NCBI GenBank assembly: GCA_035593725.1
Contig: DAOSZN010000002.1
Coordinates: 1-64,000, forward strand
Direction of reading: 5' to 3'
Source: UBA4971 sp029551185
Lineage (GTDB): Bacteria; Bacillota; SHA-98; UBA4971
DNA length: 64,000 nt
A program made the translations under genes and the position numbers. Under the pieces are notes generated by a model. The model did no database searches. It was given only the letters and a program-made list of their open reading frames with translations, and was not told where the DNA came from. How positions within the stretch are numbered: the stretch's first letter is position 1; the number at the start of each line of letters is the position of its first letter. Shown in pieces: positions 50,950-59,244 of the stretch.

Positions 50950-51024
50950 TCCGCTCCCTTGTCCCTGAGACTGGCGGAGAATACTTCGCTAATGATGGTA
51001 GGATAGGAGCTGGTCCCTTAGTGT

Positions 51025-51762
51025 ATGTCATACATAGAAAGCTACAGGCAGTGTGTTCTGGACCTCCTGGACAGAATAAACACGAGTCAGACACAAGCCA
51101 TCGCTGAGGCTGCTGATTTAGCTGCAGGTTCATTGCTTGAAGACGGTGTCTTACATGTGTTTTCCACAGGCCATTCTCATATGATAGTTGAGGAGATGTT
51201 CTATCGAACCGGAGGCCTCGTGCCTGTGAATCCTGTTTTTGATTCAGGCACCATGTTGCATGAAGGTGCTTTAAGGAGCACGAGGCTTGAGAGATTGCCC
51301 GGATATGCCGGTGTGATTTTCCGGGACCTGGACGTGAGGGAAGGGGAGCCGATGCTGATTGCATCAAACTCAGGGATTAACCCTGTTCCCGTCGAAATGG
51401 CTCAATTAGCCAAGGAAGCCGGGATGAATGTAATCTGCATAACATCGAAGGATATCAGCAAACACCTGAAGCCCAGGCACGCAACAGGCATGAAGCTCAT
51501 GAACATCGCTGATGTAGTTATAGACAACTGTATCGTGGAAAACGACGCTGCCGTGGAGTTGAGCGGGACAGGGCAGCGGGTAGGCGCATTGTCATCGATT
51601 GCAGGAATGTATATTGCAAATTGCCTGGTAGTAGAAATCGCTGCCAGATTCACGGAAGCCGGAGTGGTACCGCCGGTCCTCATGAGTTCGAATATGCCGG
51701 AAGGAGATGGCTTTAACAGCGCCCTCTTAAAGAAGTACGGCCGGAGAATAAAGGGGTTCTAG
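51025..51762 (+). CDS. SIS-domain phosphosugar-binding protein (UPF0309-like), copy 1
   Basis: This 245-aa protein has a SIS sugar-phosphate fold: GVLHVFSTGHSHMIVEEMF near 40-58, the SIS loop LIASNSGINPVPVEMA near 118, and CITSKDISKHL. It resembles UPF0309-type proteins, whose reaction is mostly unknown; related SIS enzymes isomerise or deaminate amino-sugar phosphates or split MurNAc-6-P ethers. The ATG at 51025 is preceded by only a weak site. It is paralogous to the gene at 52.7 kb and lies 2 bp before the kinase. Confidence 0.85.
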   Translation: MSYIESYRQCVLDLLDRINTSQTQAIAEAADLAAGSLLEDGVLHVFSTGHSHMIVEEMFYRTGGLVPVNPVFDSGTMLHEGALRSTRLERLPGYAGVIFRDLDVREGEPMLIASNSGINPVPVEMAQLAKEAGMNVICITSKDISKHLKPRHATGMKLMNIADVVIDNCIVENDAAVELSGTGQRVGALSSIAGMYIANCLVVEIAARFTEAGVVPPVLMSSNMPEGDGFNSALLKKYGRRIKGF

Positions 51763-51764
51763 GT

Positions 51765-52712
51765 ATGAAGTATCTGATAGCCGTGGACGGAGGAGGCACC
51801 AAAACCGAGGCCGTCCTTGCCACTTGTTGCGGGAATGTTCTTCAGAAAGCAATAACTACCGGGTCAAACCCGCTCTTCGTCGGCAAAGAGAAAGCTATTC
51901 AGGCTGTAACAGAAGCAGTTAAGGCAGTCGCCGGCAGTATCGATCCTAAGGATACATGTCGCGTTGTCATAGCTGTTCCGGGTATAGGTCGATATAGAGA
52001 CCGGATTGTTTCTGAGTTGGGTGTGTTCCGAGGGACGGTTTCTTTTCATCCCGATGACTTCAGCGTATTCTATGCGGCTCTGGCAAAAGACCACGGAGTT
52101 GTGACGCTGGCGGGCACAGGTTCATTCGCCATGGGTGTTTCTCTCATCGGACAACGGGTAACTGTCGGAGGGTGGGGCCCTGTCATAGGCGACGTGGGAA
52201 GCGGACAATGGATAGGGACCAAGGCTTTGGAGGCAGTGACCCGGGAATTTGACAGGCTGGGACCTCAGACTGTTCTCACTGAGAAAATTCTTAAGTATTA
52301 CCGACTGGAAAAAGTTGAACAATTGAGGAGCTCTGTTACGTCGGGAGTCGCGCATCTTGCGCCGTTGGTGAAAGAAGCTGCGGAAGAAGGCGACGATGTG
52401 GCGATTTCCATTGTTGACGGAGCAGCAAGAGGTCTGGCGGAGATGGCGGTCAAAGTCATAGAGCGGCTGGGAATGGACGACAATTGCTACGACCTGGCTC
52501 TTACAGGCGGTATTTCCGAGTTCGGGGAGATCCTCCGAGATCGATTTGAAGAGTGCATACGCAGATCCTGTCAGAGGATAAACATTGTAAGGCCAAGGTT
52601 TCAGCCTGTCATAGGCGCCCTTCTTATTGCAATGAAGGAGACAGGGATTCCATGGACCGAAGAGATCCTAGGGAACCTAAAGGCCTCATACAGAGGTGGG
52701 AAGCAGTGTTGA
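51765..52712 (+). CDS. BadF/BadG-type N-acetyl-sugar kinase (NAGK or MurNAc-kinase-like)
   Basis: This 315-aa ASKHA-fold kinase has phosphate-1 motif IAVDGGGTKTEAVLA at the start and the phosphate-2 segment VTLAGTGSFAMGV near 110-125. It also has WGPVIGDVGSGQWIG and the adenosine motif LALTGGISEFGEIL. Relatives phosphorylate GlcNAc or glucosamine, or MurNAc and GlcNAc in Clostridium (MurK). The product would be a 6-P or 1-P sugar for the SIS proteins on each side. It starts 2 bp after one SIS gene, and its end overlaps the GTG of the next by 7 bp, so the three are tightly coupled. Confidence 0.88.
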   Translation: MKYLIAVDGGGTKTEAVLATCCGNVLQKAITTGSNPLFVGKEKAIQAVTEAVKAVAGSIDPKDTCRVVIAVPGIGRYRDRIVSELGVFRGTVSFHPDDFSVFYAALAKDHGVVTLAGTGSFAMGVSLIGQRVTVGGWGPVIGDVGSGQWIGTKALEAVTREFDRLGPQTVLTEKILKYYRLEKVEQLRSSVTSGVAHLAPLVKEAAEEGDDVAISIVDGAARGLAEMAVKVIERLGMDDNCYDLALTGGISEFGEILRDRFEECIRRSCQRINIVRPRFQPVIGALLIAMKETGIPWTEEILGNLKASYRGGKQC

Positions 52713-53449
52713 CTACAGAGTATTTCACGAAAATGAAGGAAGTCCTTGAGAGAATAGAGGACACTCAGATTGATGCGATATATAGGAGCGCTTCAGCTAT
52801 TACAGACGCGCTTATCAATGACGGAGTATGGCATATTATGGATACAGGCCATATGCTTATGTATGAGGCTATCGGACGATCAGGGGGATTAATGGCTGTA
52901 AGACCGGTGAGGGTCTCAGTGAATGTGGATAACCCGGTAAGGCCGAGGGCCCGCTCAGTTTCGAAAAAGAGGGTCTTTATGGATTCCATTAATGGGTTGC
53001 CTGGGTTCATAGTGGATAAGAGCAATATGCTCCCCGGGGATGTTCTGCTTATCGGTTCAGTTTCCGGGATAAGCGTTTTGTGTGTAGAGATGGCCATTTG
53101 TGCTCGTAACCTGGGAGTTACGGTAATAGGGCTTACATCTCTCGAGTATTCTCGGCATCTTGACTCCATGCATCCCGGCGGCAAGAAGTTGTTTGAAGTA
53201 TCTGATATTGTAATAGATAACTGCTCTGATATTGGAGACACCCTTGTACACGTGGATGAGCTTGGACAGGGGATCTGTCCTTCTTCCGGCATTGCAGCAT
53301 CATATATTGTCTGGGCCATACAGGCCCGTGTTGTTGAGTTATTGCTGGAAAAGGGGAAGAAACCTCATATTTACATGAGCAACCACCTTGACGGAGCCGA
53401 GAGGTTTAATGCACTGGCGTGGGATGAATATGAGAAAGTGGGGTACTAG
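52706..53449 (+). CDS. SIS-domain protein, copy 2
   Basis: This 247-aa protein is a divergent paralogue of the gene at 51.0 kb. GVWHIMDTGHMLMYEAIGRS aligns with GVLHVFSTGHSHMIVEEMF, and DIVIDNCSDIGD with DVVIDNCIVEND. The SIS loop is LIGSVSGISVLCVEMA. The start is the GTG at 52706 (or the TTG at 52709), after AGAGGTGGG and inside the end of the kinase gene; a frame from 52553 would lie in the kinase. Because the loop and active-site residues differ between copies, they may form a heteromer or catalyse different steps. Confidence 0.82.
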   Translation: MLTTEYFTKMKEVLERIEDTQIDAIYRSASAITDALINDGVWHIMDTGHMLMYEAIGRSGGLMAVRPVRVSVNVDNPVRPRARSVSKKRVFMDSINGLPGFIVDKSNMLPGDVLLIGSVSGISVLCVEMAICARNLGVTVIGLTSLEYSRHLDSMHPGGKKLFEVSDIVIDNCSDIGDTLVHVDELGQGICPSSGIAASYIVWAIQARVVELLLEKGKKPHIYMSNHLDGAERFNALAWDEYEKVGY

Positions 53450-53454
53450 CGGAT

Positions 53455-55575
53455 ATGCGACCTACTGTAGGGAATAAGTATCTTGCAATTTCCATAGATA
53501 GTGAAACAGGCTGTCTTGCCTCATTAAAGAACAAAATCACAAAGGACGATTATCTCAAAGTAGATCCGGAATATCCGTTGTACAAGCTTTTTTGCCTTTC
53601 TCTGCCGTCTCGTGAGAAAGTGGAGATAGTCCCTACCAAGGTGATATCGGTTGAAGAGATAACCGGTGATGAGAATCCAGCCGGGCAGTGCGGGCGTTCG
53701 TTGGTTGTCAAGTTTCTAAGCGCCCCGGTAAATGGGATTGAACCTGTCCGTATCCACGTTTCGGTTCGCATCGAGGTCAAGGAAAATGATGCTGTAACCC
53801 TATGGTTCTTAGAGGTCCAAAATGATGATAGGCGTTATCAGATAGTCGAAGTCCTTTTTCCGTGTTTCCGCGGCGTATATTTAGGAGCCTCCTGGCAGGA
53901 TGACATCATGATTTACCCTCACCATGCCGGAGAGAAAACCCTTGCCCCCATAAGGGAATACACTTCCGAGCGGTACCTGAATTTTTGGAGGGCTGCGACA
54001 AAGCGTGGAGAAGACGGCGTGTTCTTCCGTGAGATAAACTATTGCGGGCTTGCCTCTATGAATTGGATGTACTACTATGATGATGAAAACGGCTTCTATA
54101 TTAGTTCATACGACCGGGATTTCACCGTGACAGGCCTCAGAGTTGAAACCGGGGGCCCGGAGCACCCGTGGATGGGATGGGCTATGAGAAAATATGTTAC
54201 AGTCAATCCGGGTGAAACCTGGAGCTCCCATCCTTACGGTGTAGGTATCACCACGGAAGATTGGCACTTTGGAGCTTTGCGGTATCGAGAATGGATTGAC
54301 GGCATCATTCATATGCCTGACAATCCTCTGTACCTCACGGACGAAACCATCCTCAACCAGTGCTACAATTTTAAGAGGGATGGTGTCATCTATAACAGAT
54401 TCAGTGATATTCCATCTATGTATGATCGAGGACTGGACGAGTACGGCATGAGGCACATGTTTATAGCGTCATGGAATCGATCCGGCTTCGACCAGGATTA
54501 TCCTGAGTATCATCCTGACTTGGAGCTTGGGACATGCTGGGAGCTTGCGGAGGGCTGCAGGTATGTAAAGGAAAAGGGCGGATTTGTTACATTCTACATA
54601 AACTCCAGGATATTCCACATAGAATCTGACTATTTCGAGACTTTGGGTAAAAAGTGGGCAATCAAGGATGAGGCAGGGAGAATGACTTACGAACAGTACG
54701 GTCCCCATAAGTTCGTAGTGCTTTGTCCTTCAAACAAAGCCTGGCAGGACTATCTCATAGATATAGGCAGTTGGATGGTAAAAAGTTATGGAGCGACCGG
54801 AATATACCTGGACCAGCTGGGATCCGCCGAACCCTTCCCTTGCTATGACAAGAACCATACCCACGAAGGTATAGGCGACTTTAACCGCGGTTACATTCGA
54901 GTTCTAAGAGACCTTCTTGAGAGGATAAGGTCGATAAACCCTGACTCTTTCCTGATGATAGAGAACTGCGGGGACATATACGGAAGTTATGTCTGGGGAA
55001 ACCTCACCTGGAACGGAGACCCTTATGACGAATTCTATAATCTGTATAAATATACGTTCCCTGAACATGTCCAAGTCAATATGTGTAACCCCAAGAGGCA
55101 TCTTACAGGTGAGGCGAAGGCGACGAAATTCCACTGCGACCTCAACAGAGCGCTCCTTCTCGGATCAATATTCTGGGTAGGCTTGGATAAGACAGAGACT
55201 CTGGACGATGATTTACATGACTACTTGAGGGCAGCAATCCGCTTGCGGAATAAACTCAATCCGTTCTTTAAGATAGGCAGGTTCGTAGATAACGAGGATG
55301 TCCTTAAGGCTTCCACAGGTCTTGACATCGCTCATTGGAGACTGGAGGATACAGGAGATCTTTACATAGTGGCAAATCCTCATAAGTGCGCAGGCAAACA
55401 TCTTGTAGTGAAGCGCCCTGCCTATAAAGAAGAAGAGGTCTTAATCTTTGACATCAACGGTAATGAAAGCCCCGGACACTATGTTATTACCTGCGATGCG
55501 ATGGAAATCGGTGTTCCTGAAGCAGAAGTTTCCTGCTTATTCATCCGCCAAGAAACGTGTGCCTCGGCGTTTTAG
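53455..55575 (+). CDS. DUF6259 family protein, putative glycoside hydrolase
   Basis: This 706-aa cytoplasmic protein (no signal peptide) matches the layout of DUF6259: an N-terminal beta-sandwich (about 1-260), a TIM barrel (about 280-620) and a C-terminal beta domain. Likely catalytic acids are the Asp of GIYLDQLGS near 453 and the Glu of LMIENCGD near 503, positions that match clan GH-D-like enzymes. The substrate is unknown. It lies 5 bp after the SIS gene, so it probably hydrolyses the oligosaccharide brought in by the ABC importer, before phosphorylation by the BadF-type kinase. Confidence 0.75.
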   Translation: MRPTVGNKYLAISIDSETGCLASLKNKITKDDYLKVDPEYPLYKLFCLSLPSREKVEIVPTKVISVEEITGDENPAGQCGRSLVVKFLSAPVNGIEPVRIHVSVRIEVKENDAVTLWFLEVQNDDRRYQIVEVLFPCFRGVYLGASWQDDIMIYPHHAGEKTLAPIREYTSERYLNFWRAATKRGEDGVFFREINYCGLASMNWMYYYDDENGFYISSYDRDFTVTGLRVETGGPEHPWMGWAMRKYVTVNPGETWSSHPYGVGITTEDWHFGALRYREWIDGIIHMPDNPLYLTDETILNQCYNFKRDGVIYNRFSDIPSMYDRGLDEYGMRHMFIASWNRSGFDQDYPEYHPDLELGTCWELAEGCRYVKEKGGFVTFYINSRIFHIESDYFETLGKKWAIKDEAGRMTYEQYGPHKFVVLCPSNKAWQDYLIDIGSWMVKSYGATGIYLDQLGSAEPFPCYDKNHTHEGIGDFNRGYIRVLRDLLERIRSINPDSFLMIENCGDIYGSYVWGNLTWNGDPYDEFYNLYKYTFPEHVQVNMCNPKRHLTGEAKATKFHCDLNRALLLGSIFWVGLDKTETLDDDLHDYLRAAIRLRNKLNPFFKIGRFVDNEDVLKASTGLDIAHWRLEDTGDLYIVANPHKCAGKHLVVKRPAYKEEEVLIFDINGNESPGHYVITCDAMEIGVPEAEVSCLFIRQETCASAF

Positions 55576-55648
55576 GCCTGCCATAACAAAGGACTGGAAT
55601 GCTCAGTGACGGACGGATCGTTAAAGCAAGCACGCCTTGCAAAGTGCA

Positions 55649-55683
55649 AACGCTACAGGCCCTGTAAATAGGGCTGTAGCGTT
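55649..55683. terminator. Bidirectional terminator between DUF6259 gene and ackA
   Basis: Arms AACGCTACAGGCCCT (55649-55663) and AGGGCTGTAGCGTT (55670-55683) pair with one bulge. Downstream is CAGTAATCTTGTTTG, only moderately T-rich. It lies between convergent genes. Confidence 0.6.
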
Positions 55684-55747
55684 CAGTAATCTTGTTTGTG
55701 GGATGTGCTGCAAGAGACCCCGAGAAAGGCAGGGGAGAACAGGCCTG

Positions 55748-56959
55748 CTAATTCCCGCTGTTTGCAGCGGATACAATCTCCAGGGTGTCCCTGGCAATAA
55801 CCAACTCCTCGTTAGTGGGAATTACCAGAACCTTAACCTTGGAGTCTTCCCCGGTGATATTGACTTCTTTACCTCTTGAGTTGTTTTTCTCAGGGTCAAT
55901 GGTTACCCCAAGGAATCCAAGGCCTTCACACACCCGTTGCCTGAGGAAGGGGGAGTTCTCTCCTATGCCTGCTGTAAACACAATAGCGTCAACCCCGTCC
56001 AAGGCGACAGCATAAGCACCGATGTACTTTCGGATCCGATATTCATATATATCAAAGGCAACTTTGGCGCGTTCATCGCCGCTTTTTACTGCGGCTTCAA
56101 TTTCCCTCATGTCTCCGCTAATGCCGGATACACCCAGGAGCCCGCTATGCTTGTTGAGTAGAGAGTCCATTTCATCTATTGTGAGGTTTTCATGCTTCAT
56201 TACGTAAAAGACAACTGCAGGATCAATATCACCGGATCTGGTGCCCATCATAAGTCCTTCGAGAGGAGTAAGACCCATGCTGGTATCAATACATTTGCCG
56301 TCTTTTATCGCAGCTACGCTTGCTCCGTTACCCAAGTGGCAACTGATAAGCCTGAGTCCTTTAGACGGTCTGTTAAGTGCTTCGGCAGCCCTACGTGCAA
56401 TGTATCTATGGGATGTGCCGTGAAAACCGTACCGCCGTACCTTGTGGCGTTCGTACAGGACGTAGGGAAGCGGATAAAGGAACGCGTGCTTAGGCATGGT
56501 CTGGTGAAATGCAGTATCAAAGACTGCCACCTGCGGTACGCCGGGTATGTTGGATTCGGCAGCCAGAATTCCCATGAGGTTTGCAGGATTATGGAGCGGA
56601 CCTAAGGGAATGCAGTCGCGTATAGCGTCTTTCACTTCGCTGTTGATAAGGACTGATTGGGTAAAAGTAGGCCCGCCATGAAGTACGCGGTGGCCGACAG
56701 CGCGAATCTCCGAAATATCTCTGATGACCCCGTGTTCAGGATGGACAAGCATCTCCAGGACTTGACCTATGGCAGTGGTGTGGTCCAGGATGCTGGACAC
56801 TTGCTTTACGCTGGATCGTCCGGTGGGTGTATGGGTAAGGATTGCATCGTCAGACCCGATGCGCTCCACAAGCCCTTTTGCCATGACGGATTCGTCTTCC
56901 ATATTGAATAACTGATATTTCACAGATGAACTTCCACAGTTAAGAACAAATACCTTCAT
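55748..56959 (-). CDS. ackA: Acetate kinase
   Basis: This 403-aa enzyme makes ATP and acetate from acetyl phosphate. Motifs: VLNCGSSSVKYQLFNMEDES at the start, VFDTAFHQTMP near 146, RYGFHGTSHRYIARRA near 175, SCHLGNGASVAAIKDGK near 205 and IVFTAGIGENSPFLRQRV near 328. Length is standard. It overlaps the stop of hbd by 4 bp (ATGA) and is transcribed from it. Its usual partner, phosphotransacetylase, is not seen nearby. Acetogenic or fermentative ATP generation is expected. Confidence 0.96.
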   Translation of the reverse strand: MKVFVLNCGSSSVKYQLFNMEDESVMAKGLVERIGSDDAILTHTPTGRSSVKQVSSILDHTTAIGQVLEMLVHPEHGVIRDISEIRAVGHRVLHGGPTFTQSVLINSEVKDAIRDCIPLGPLHNPANLMGILAAESNIPGVPQVAVFDTAFHQTMPKHAFLYPLPYVLYERHKVRRYGFHGTSHRYIARRAAEALNRPSKGLRLISCHLGNGASVAAIKDGKCIDTSMGLTPLEGLMMGTRSGDIDPAVVFYVMKHENLTIDEMDSLLNKHSGLLGVSGISGDMREIEAAVKSGDERAKVAFDIYEYRIRKYIGAYAVALDGVDAIVFTAGIGENSPFLRQRVCEGLGFLGVTIDPEKNNSRGKEVNITGEDSKVKVLVIPTNEELVIARDTLEIVSAANSGN

Positions 56960-57864
56960 CCTTTTGCCCCCTGATATACGAGGTTTTCCTCTTCTTTGAT
57001 AAGGTTTCCTTCTTCGTCATACTTGAAAAATCCCTGGCCGGTCTTGACACCCAGATGTCCTGCGCGAACCAGCTTCCGAAGGAGCGGACACGGCCGGTAT
57101 GAGAAATCGCCTAAATCTCTGAACAGGCCTTCCATGGACGTCAGGACTGTATCAAGACCCATACGGTCAGCCATTTCCAGTGGCCCTCTGGGCAAGCCGA
57201 AGCCAAGCCTTATTGCAGTATCAATATCCGAAGCGGACGCGACTCCTTCCATCAGCGCGTTCATGGCCTGGTTCAGAAGGGGAGTGATCAGCCGAGTCGT
57301 GACGAATCCAGGCGAGTCATGAATTTCCACCCCGACCTTATCGAGGCTTTTCACAAACCTTTTTACCGCTTCAAACGTTTCTTCTGATGATTTAAGACCT
57401 CGGACTATTTCGACTACTTCAACTCGGGTCACAGGGCTTAAGAAGTGAAGACCAATGACTCGTTCAGGCCGCAGTGTCGCTGCTGCAAGTTCAGTAATGC
57501 TGAGAGTTGATGTGTTAGACGCAAGAATTGTCTGTGGATGACAAAGCTTGTCAAGGTCGGACAAGATCTTCTTTTTGACATCAGGATCTTCCTGGACTGC
57601 TTCAATAACCAGATCGCAAGTTGTAACATCATCCAGCTTTGACGTAAAACGAATTCGACTCAGTGTGACTCGCTTTTCCGCTTCAGTAATTCCCCACTTT
57701 TCCAGACGCTTGTTTAAGCTGAGTTCTACCCTGCATTTAGCGTCCTCCACAAGTTCATCGGTGCGGTCGACGAGGAAAACTGTAAAGCCTTTTTCGCCGA
57801 TGTTTTCTGCGATGCTACATCCCATGGTACCTGCGCCGACAATAGCAACTTTTCGGATTCTCAC
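56956..57864 (-). CDS. hbd: 3-hydroxybutyryl-CoA dehydrogenase
   Basis: This 302-aa NAD-linked enzyme converts acetoacetyl-CoA and 3-hydroxybutyryl-CoA. It has the Rossmann motif VAIVGAGTMGCSIAENIG, VIEAVQEDPDVKKKI, LASNTSTLSITELAA and the active-site His in GLHFLSPV, plus FVTTRLITPLLNQAM and LPRGPLEMADRMGLD of the C-terminal domain. The protein is about 20 residues longer than the usual 282 aa, by a C-terminal tail. It is co-transcribed with ackA. Crotonase and thiolase genes are not nearby, so a butyrate pathway is only suggested. Confidence 0.92.
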   Translation of the reverse strand: MRIRKVAIVGAGTMGCSIAENIGEKGFTVFLVDRTDELVEDAKCRVELSLNKRLEKWGITEAEKRVTLSRIRFTSKLDDVTTCDLVIEAVQEDPDVKKKILSDLDKLCHPQTILASNTSTLSITELAAATLRPERVIGLHFLSPVTRVEVVEIVRGLKSSEETFEAVKRFVKSLDKVGVEIHDSPGFVTTRLITPLLNQAMNALMEGVASASDIDTAIRLGFGLPRGPLEMADRMGLDTVLTSMEGLFRDLGDFSYRPCPLLRKLVRAGHLGVKTGQGFFKYDEEGNLIKEEENLVYQGAKG

Positions 57865-58080
57865 CTCAAGACCTCCCTGGATTTTAGTAAGAGGATGCTA
57901 GATTTACATTCTAGACAAGGGTCCAATACCCTTCTACATTCTAGCTTTCAGTTGAACCCAGATCAACCCAATCAGTGTATAATCAGTATATAATTAAAAC
58001 TTGGTCAAGGAGGAATCACGCATAGAATCGTCTTGTTCATTACTGCATGGTTGCAAGCAAACAAAAGAGGGGGACAGCGC

Positions 58081-59034
58081 ATGTTACCTAAGACGATGTT
58101 GGGAAATACAGGTATTTACGTGACTAAGCTCGGATTCGGCGCTCTTGTGATGGGATCCATGCAAGCCAATATGCAGCCGGAGGAAGGCGCGAAAGTGCTG
58201 AGACGAGCCTTTGAGCGAGGGATTTCCTTTGTTGACACAGCGCATGTTTATGGTACATATGAGCATATACGAAAGGCGAAAGAGGGCTGGGACGAAGAAC
58301 TTGTAATTGCCACAAAAACACCTGCTTCCGATTATGAAAAGGCCGAAGAACACATAAACTACGCTCTTTGCGCTCTTGACTTAGAGAGTCTGGACATAAT
58401 GCTTCTCCACGCCGCCCGCGCCGGGGAAGATGTTTTCGACGAACGGGCCGGGGCATATCAATGCCTGAAAGACTACAAGAAGAAAGGGTTAATTAAGGCA
58501 ATCGGCGTATCCACCCATAATGTCGGTACTGTAAGAGTCGCAGGAGCCCGCGATGATGTTGATGTCATTCATCCGCTCATAAACATGGCCGGAACCGGCA
58601 TTCTAGGCGGAACCGTAGGAGATATGGCTTCTGCGATTGAAGCAGCTTCTCATAACGGAAAAGGCATTTACGCTATGAAAGCGTTGGCAGGAGGCAGCCT
58701 ATTGGAGAGAATGGATGAAGCATTCAAGTTTGTCATGGGCTTGCCCGGGATTGACGCTGTAGTGGTAGGCATGGTATCTGAGGCTGAAGTAGATATGAAC
58801 TACAGGATATTCTTGGGGGAAGCCGTTTCTGACGAGGAACGGCAATCGACTTTCAAAAAAAAGCGTCTGAAAATAGTGGAGGCCTATTGCAAGGGCTGCG
58901 GCAAGTGCGTAGACGCCTGTCCCAATGGAGCGTTGTCAATGGTTGAAGGCAAGTCTTCAGTTGATGAGAGCAAGTGCCTGCTGTGCGGTTATTGCACACC
59001 TCGGTGTCCTGAATTTGCAATTCGAGTCATATAG
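58081..59034 (+). CDS. Aldo/keto reductase with C-terminal 2[4Fe-4S] ferredoxin domain
   Basis: This 317-aa protein has an AKR barrel (about 1-245): LGFGALVMGS, the catalytic Asp and Tyr in FVDTAHVYGTYE, Lys in VIATKTPA and His in MLLHAARAG. Two cluster motifs follow, CKGCGKCVDACPNGAL and CLLCGYCTPRCPEFAI. Such fusions are common in anaerobes; they probably couple ferredoxin to carbonyl reduction, but substrates are unknown. The ATG at 58081 follows AGAGGGGGACAGCGC; a frame from 58033 lacks a site. TATAAT-like boxes at about 57979 and 57989 indicate its promoter. It stands alone. Confidence 0.92.
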   Translation: MLPKTMLGNTGIYVTKLGFGALVMGSMQANMQPEEGAKVLRRAFERGISFVDTAHVYGTYEHIRKAKEGWDEELVIATKTPASDYEKAEEHINYALCALDLESLDIMLLHAARAGEDVFDERAGAYQCLKDYKKKGLIKAIGVSTHNVGTVRVAGARDDVDVIHPLINMAGTGILGGTVGDMASAIEAASHNGKGIYAMKALAGGSLLERMDEAFKFVMGLPGIDAVVVGMVSEAEVDMNYRIFLGEAVSDEERQSTFKKKRLKIVEAYCKGCGKCVDACPNGALSMVEGKSSVDESKCLLCGYCTPRCPEFAIRVI

Positions 59035-59244
59035 CCGGAAATGCACTCTTCCGGAAACAATCAGCCGGATTTAGGAAAGCATATACTTGAGCCAAGAGAG
59101 GTGCAGTGCAAAGGATTCGCCTGAGCATTGCCTTCTTTACATGAGATGAACGAGTGCCCATGGCAATGGAATATGTTGCATAGTAACTGTTACATAAAGT
59201 AGAATGTGTCCCATAATAGCTTTTATATAAAGAAGGTATTCTTG

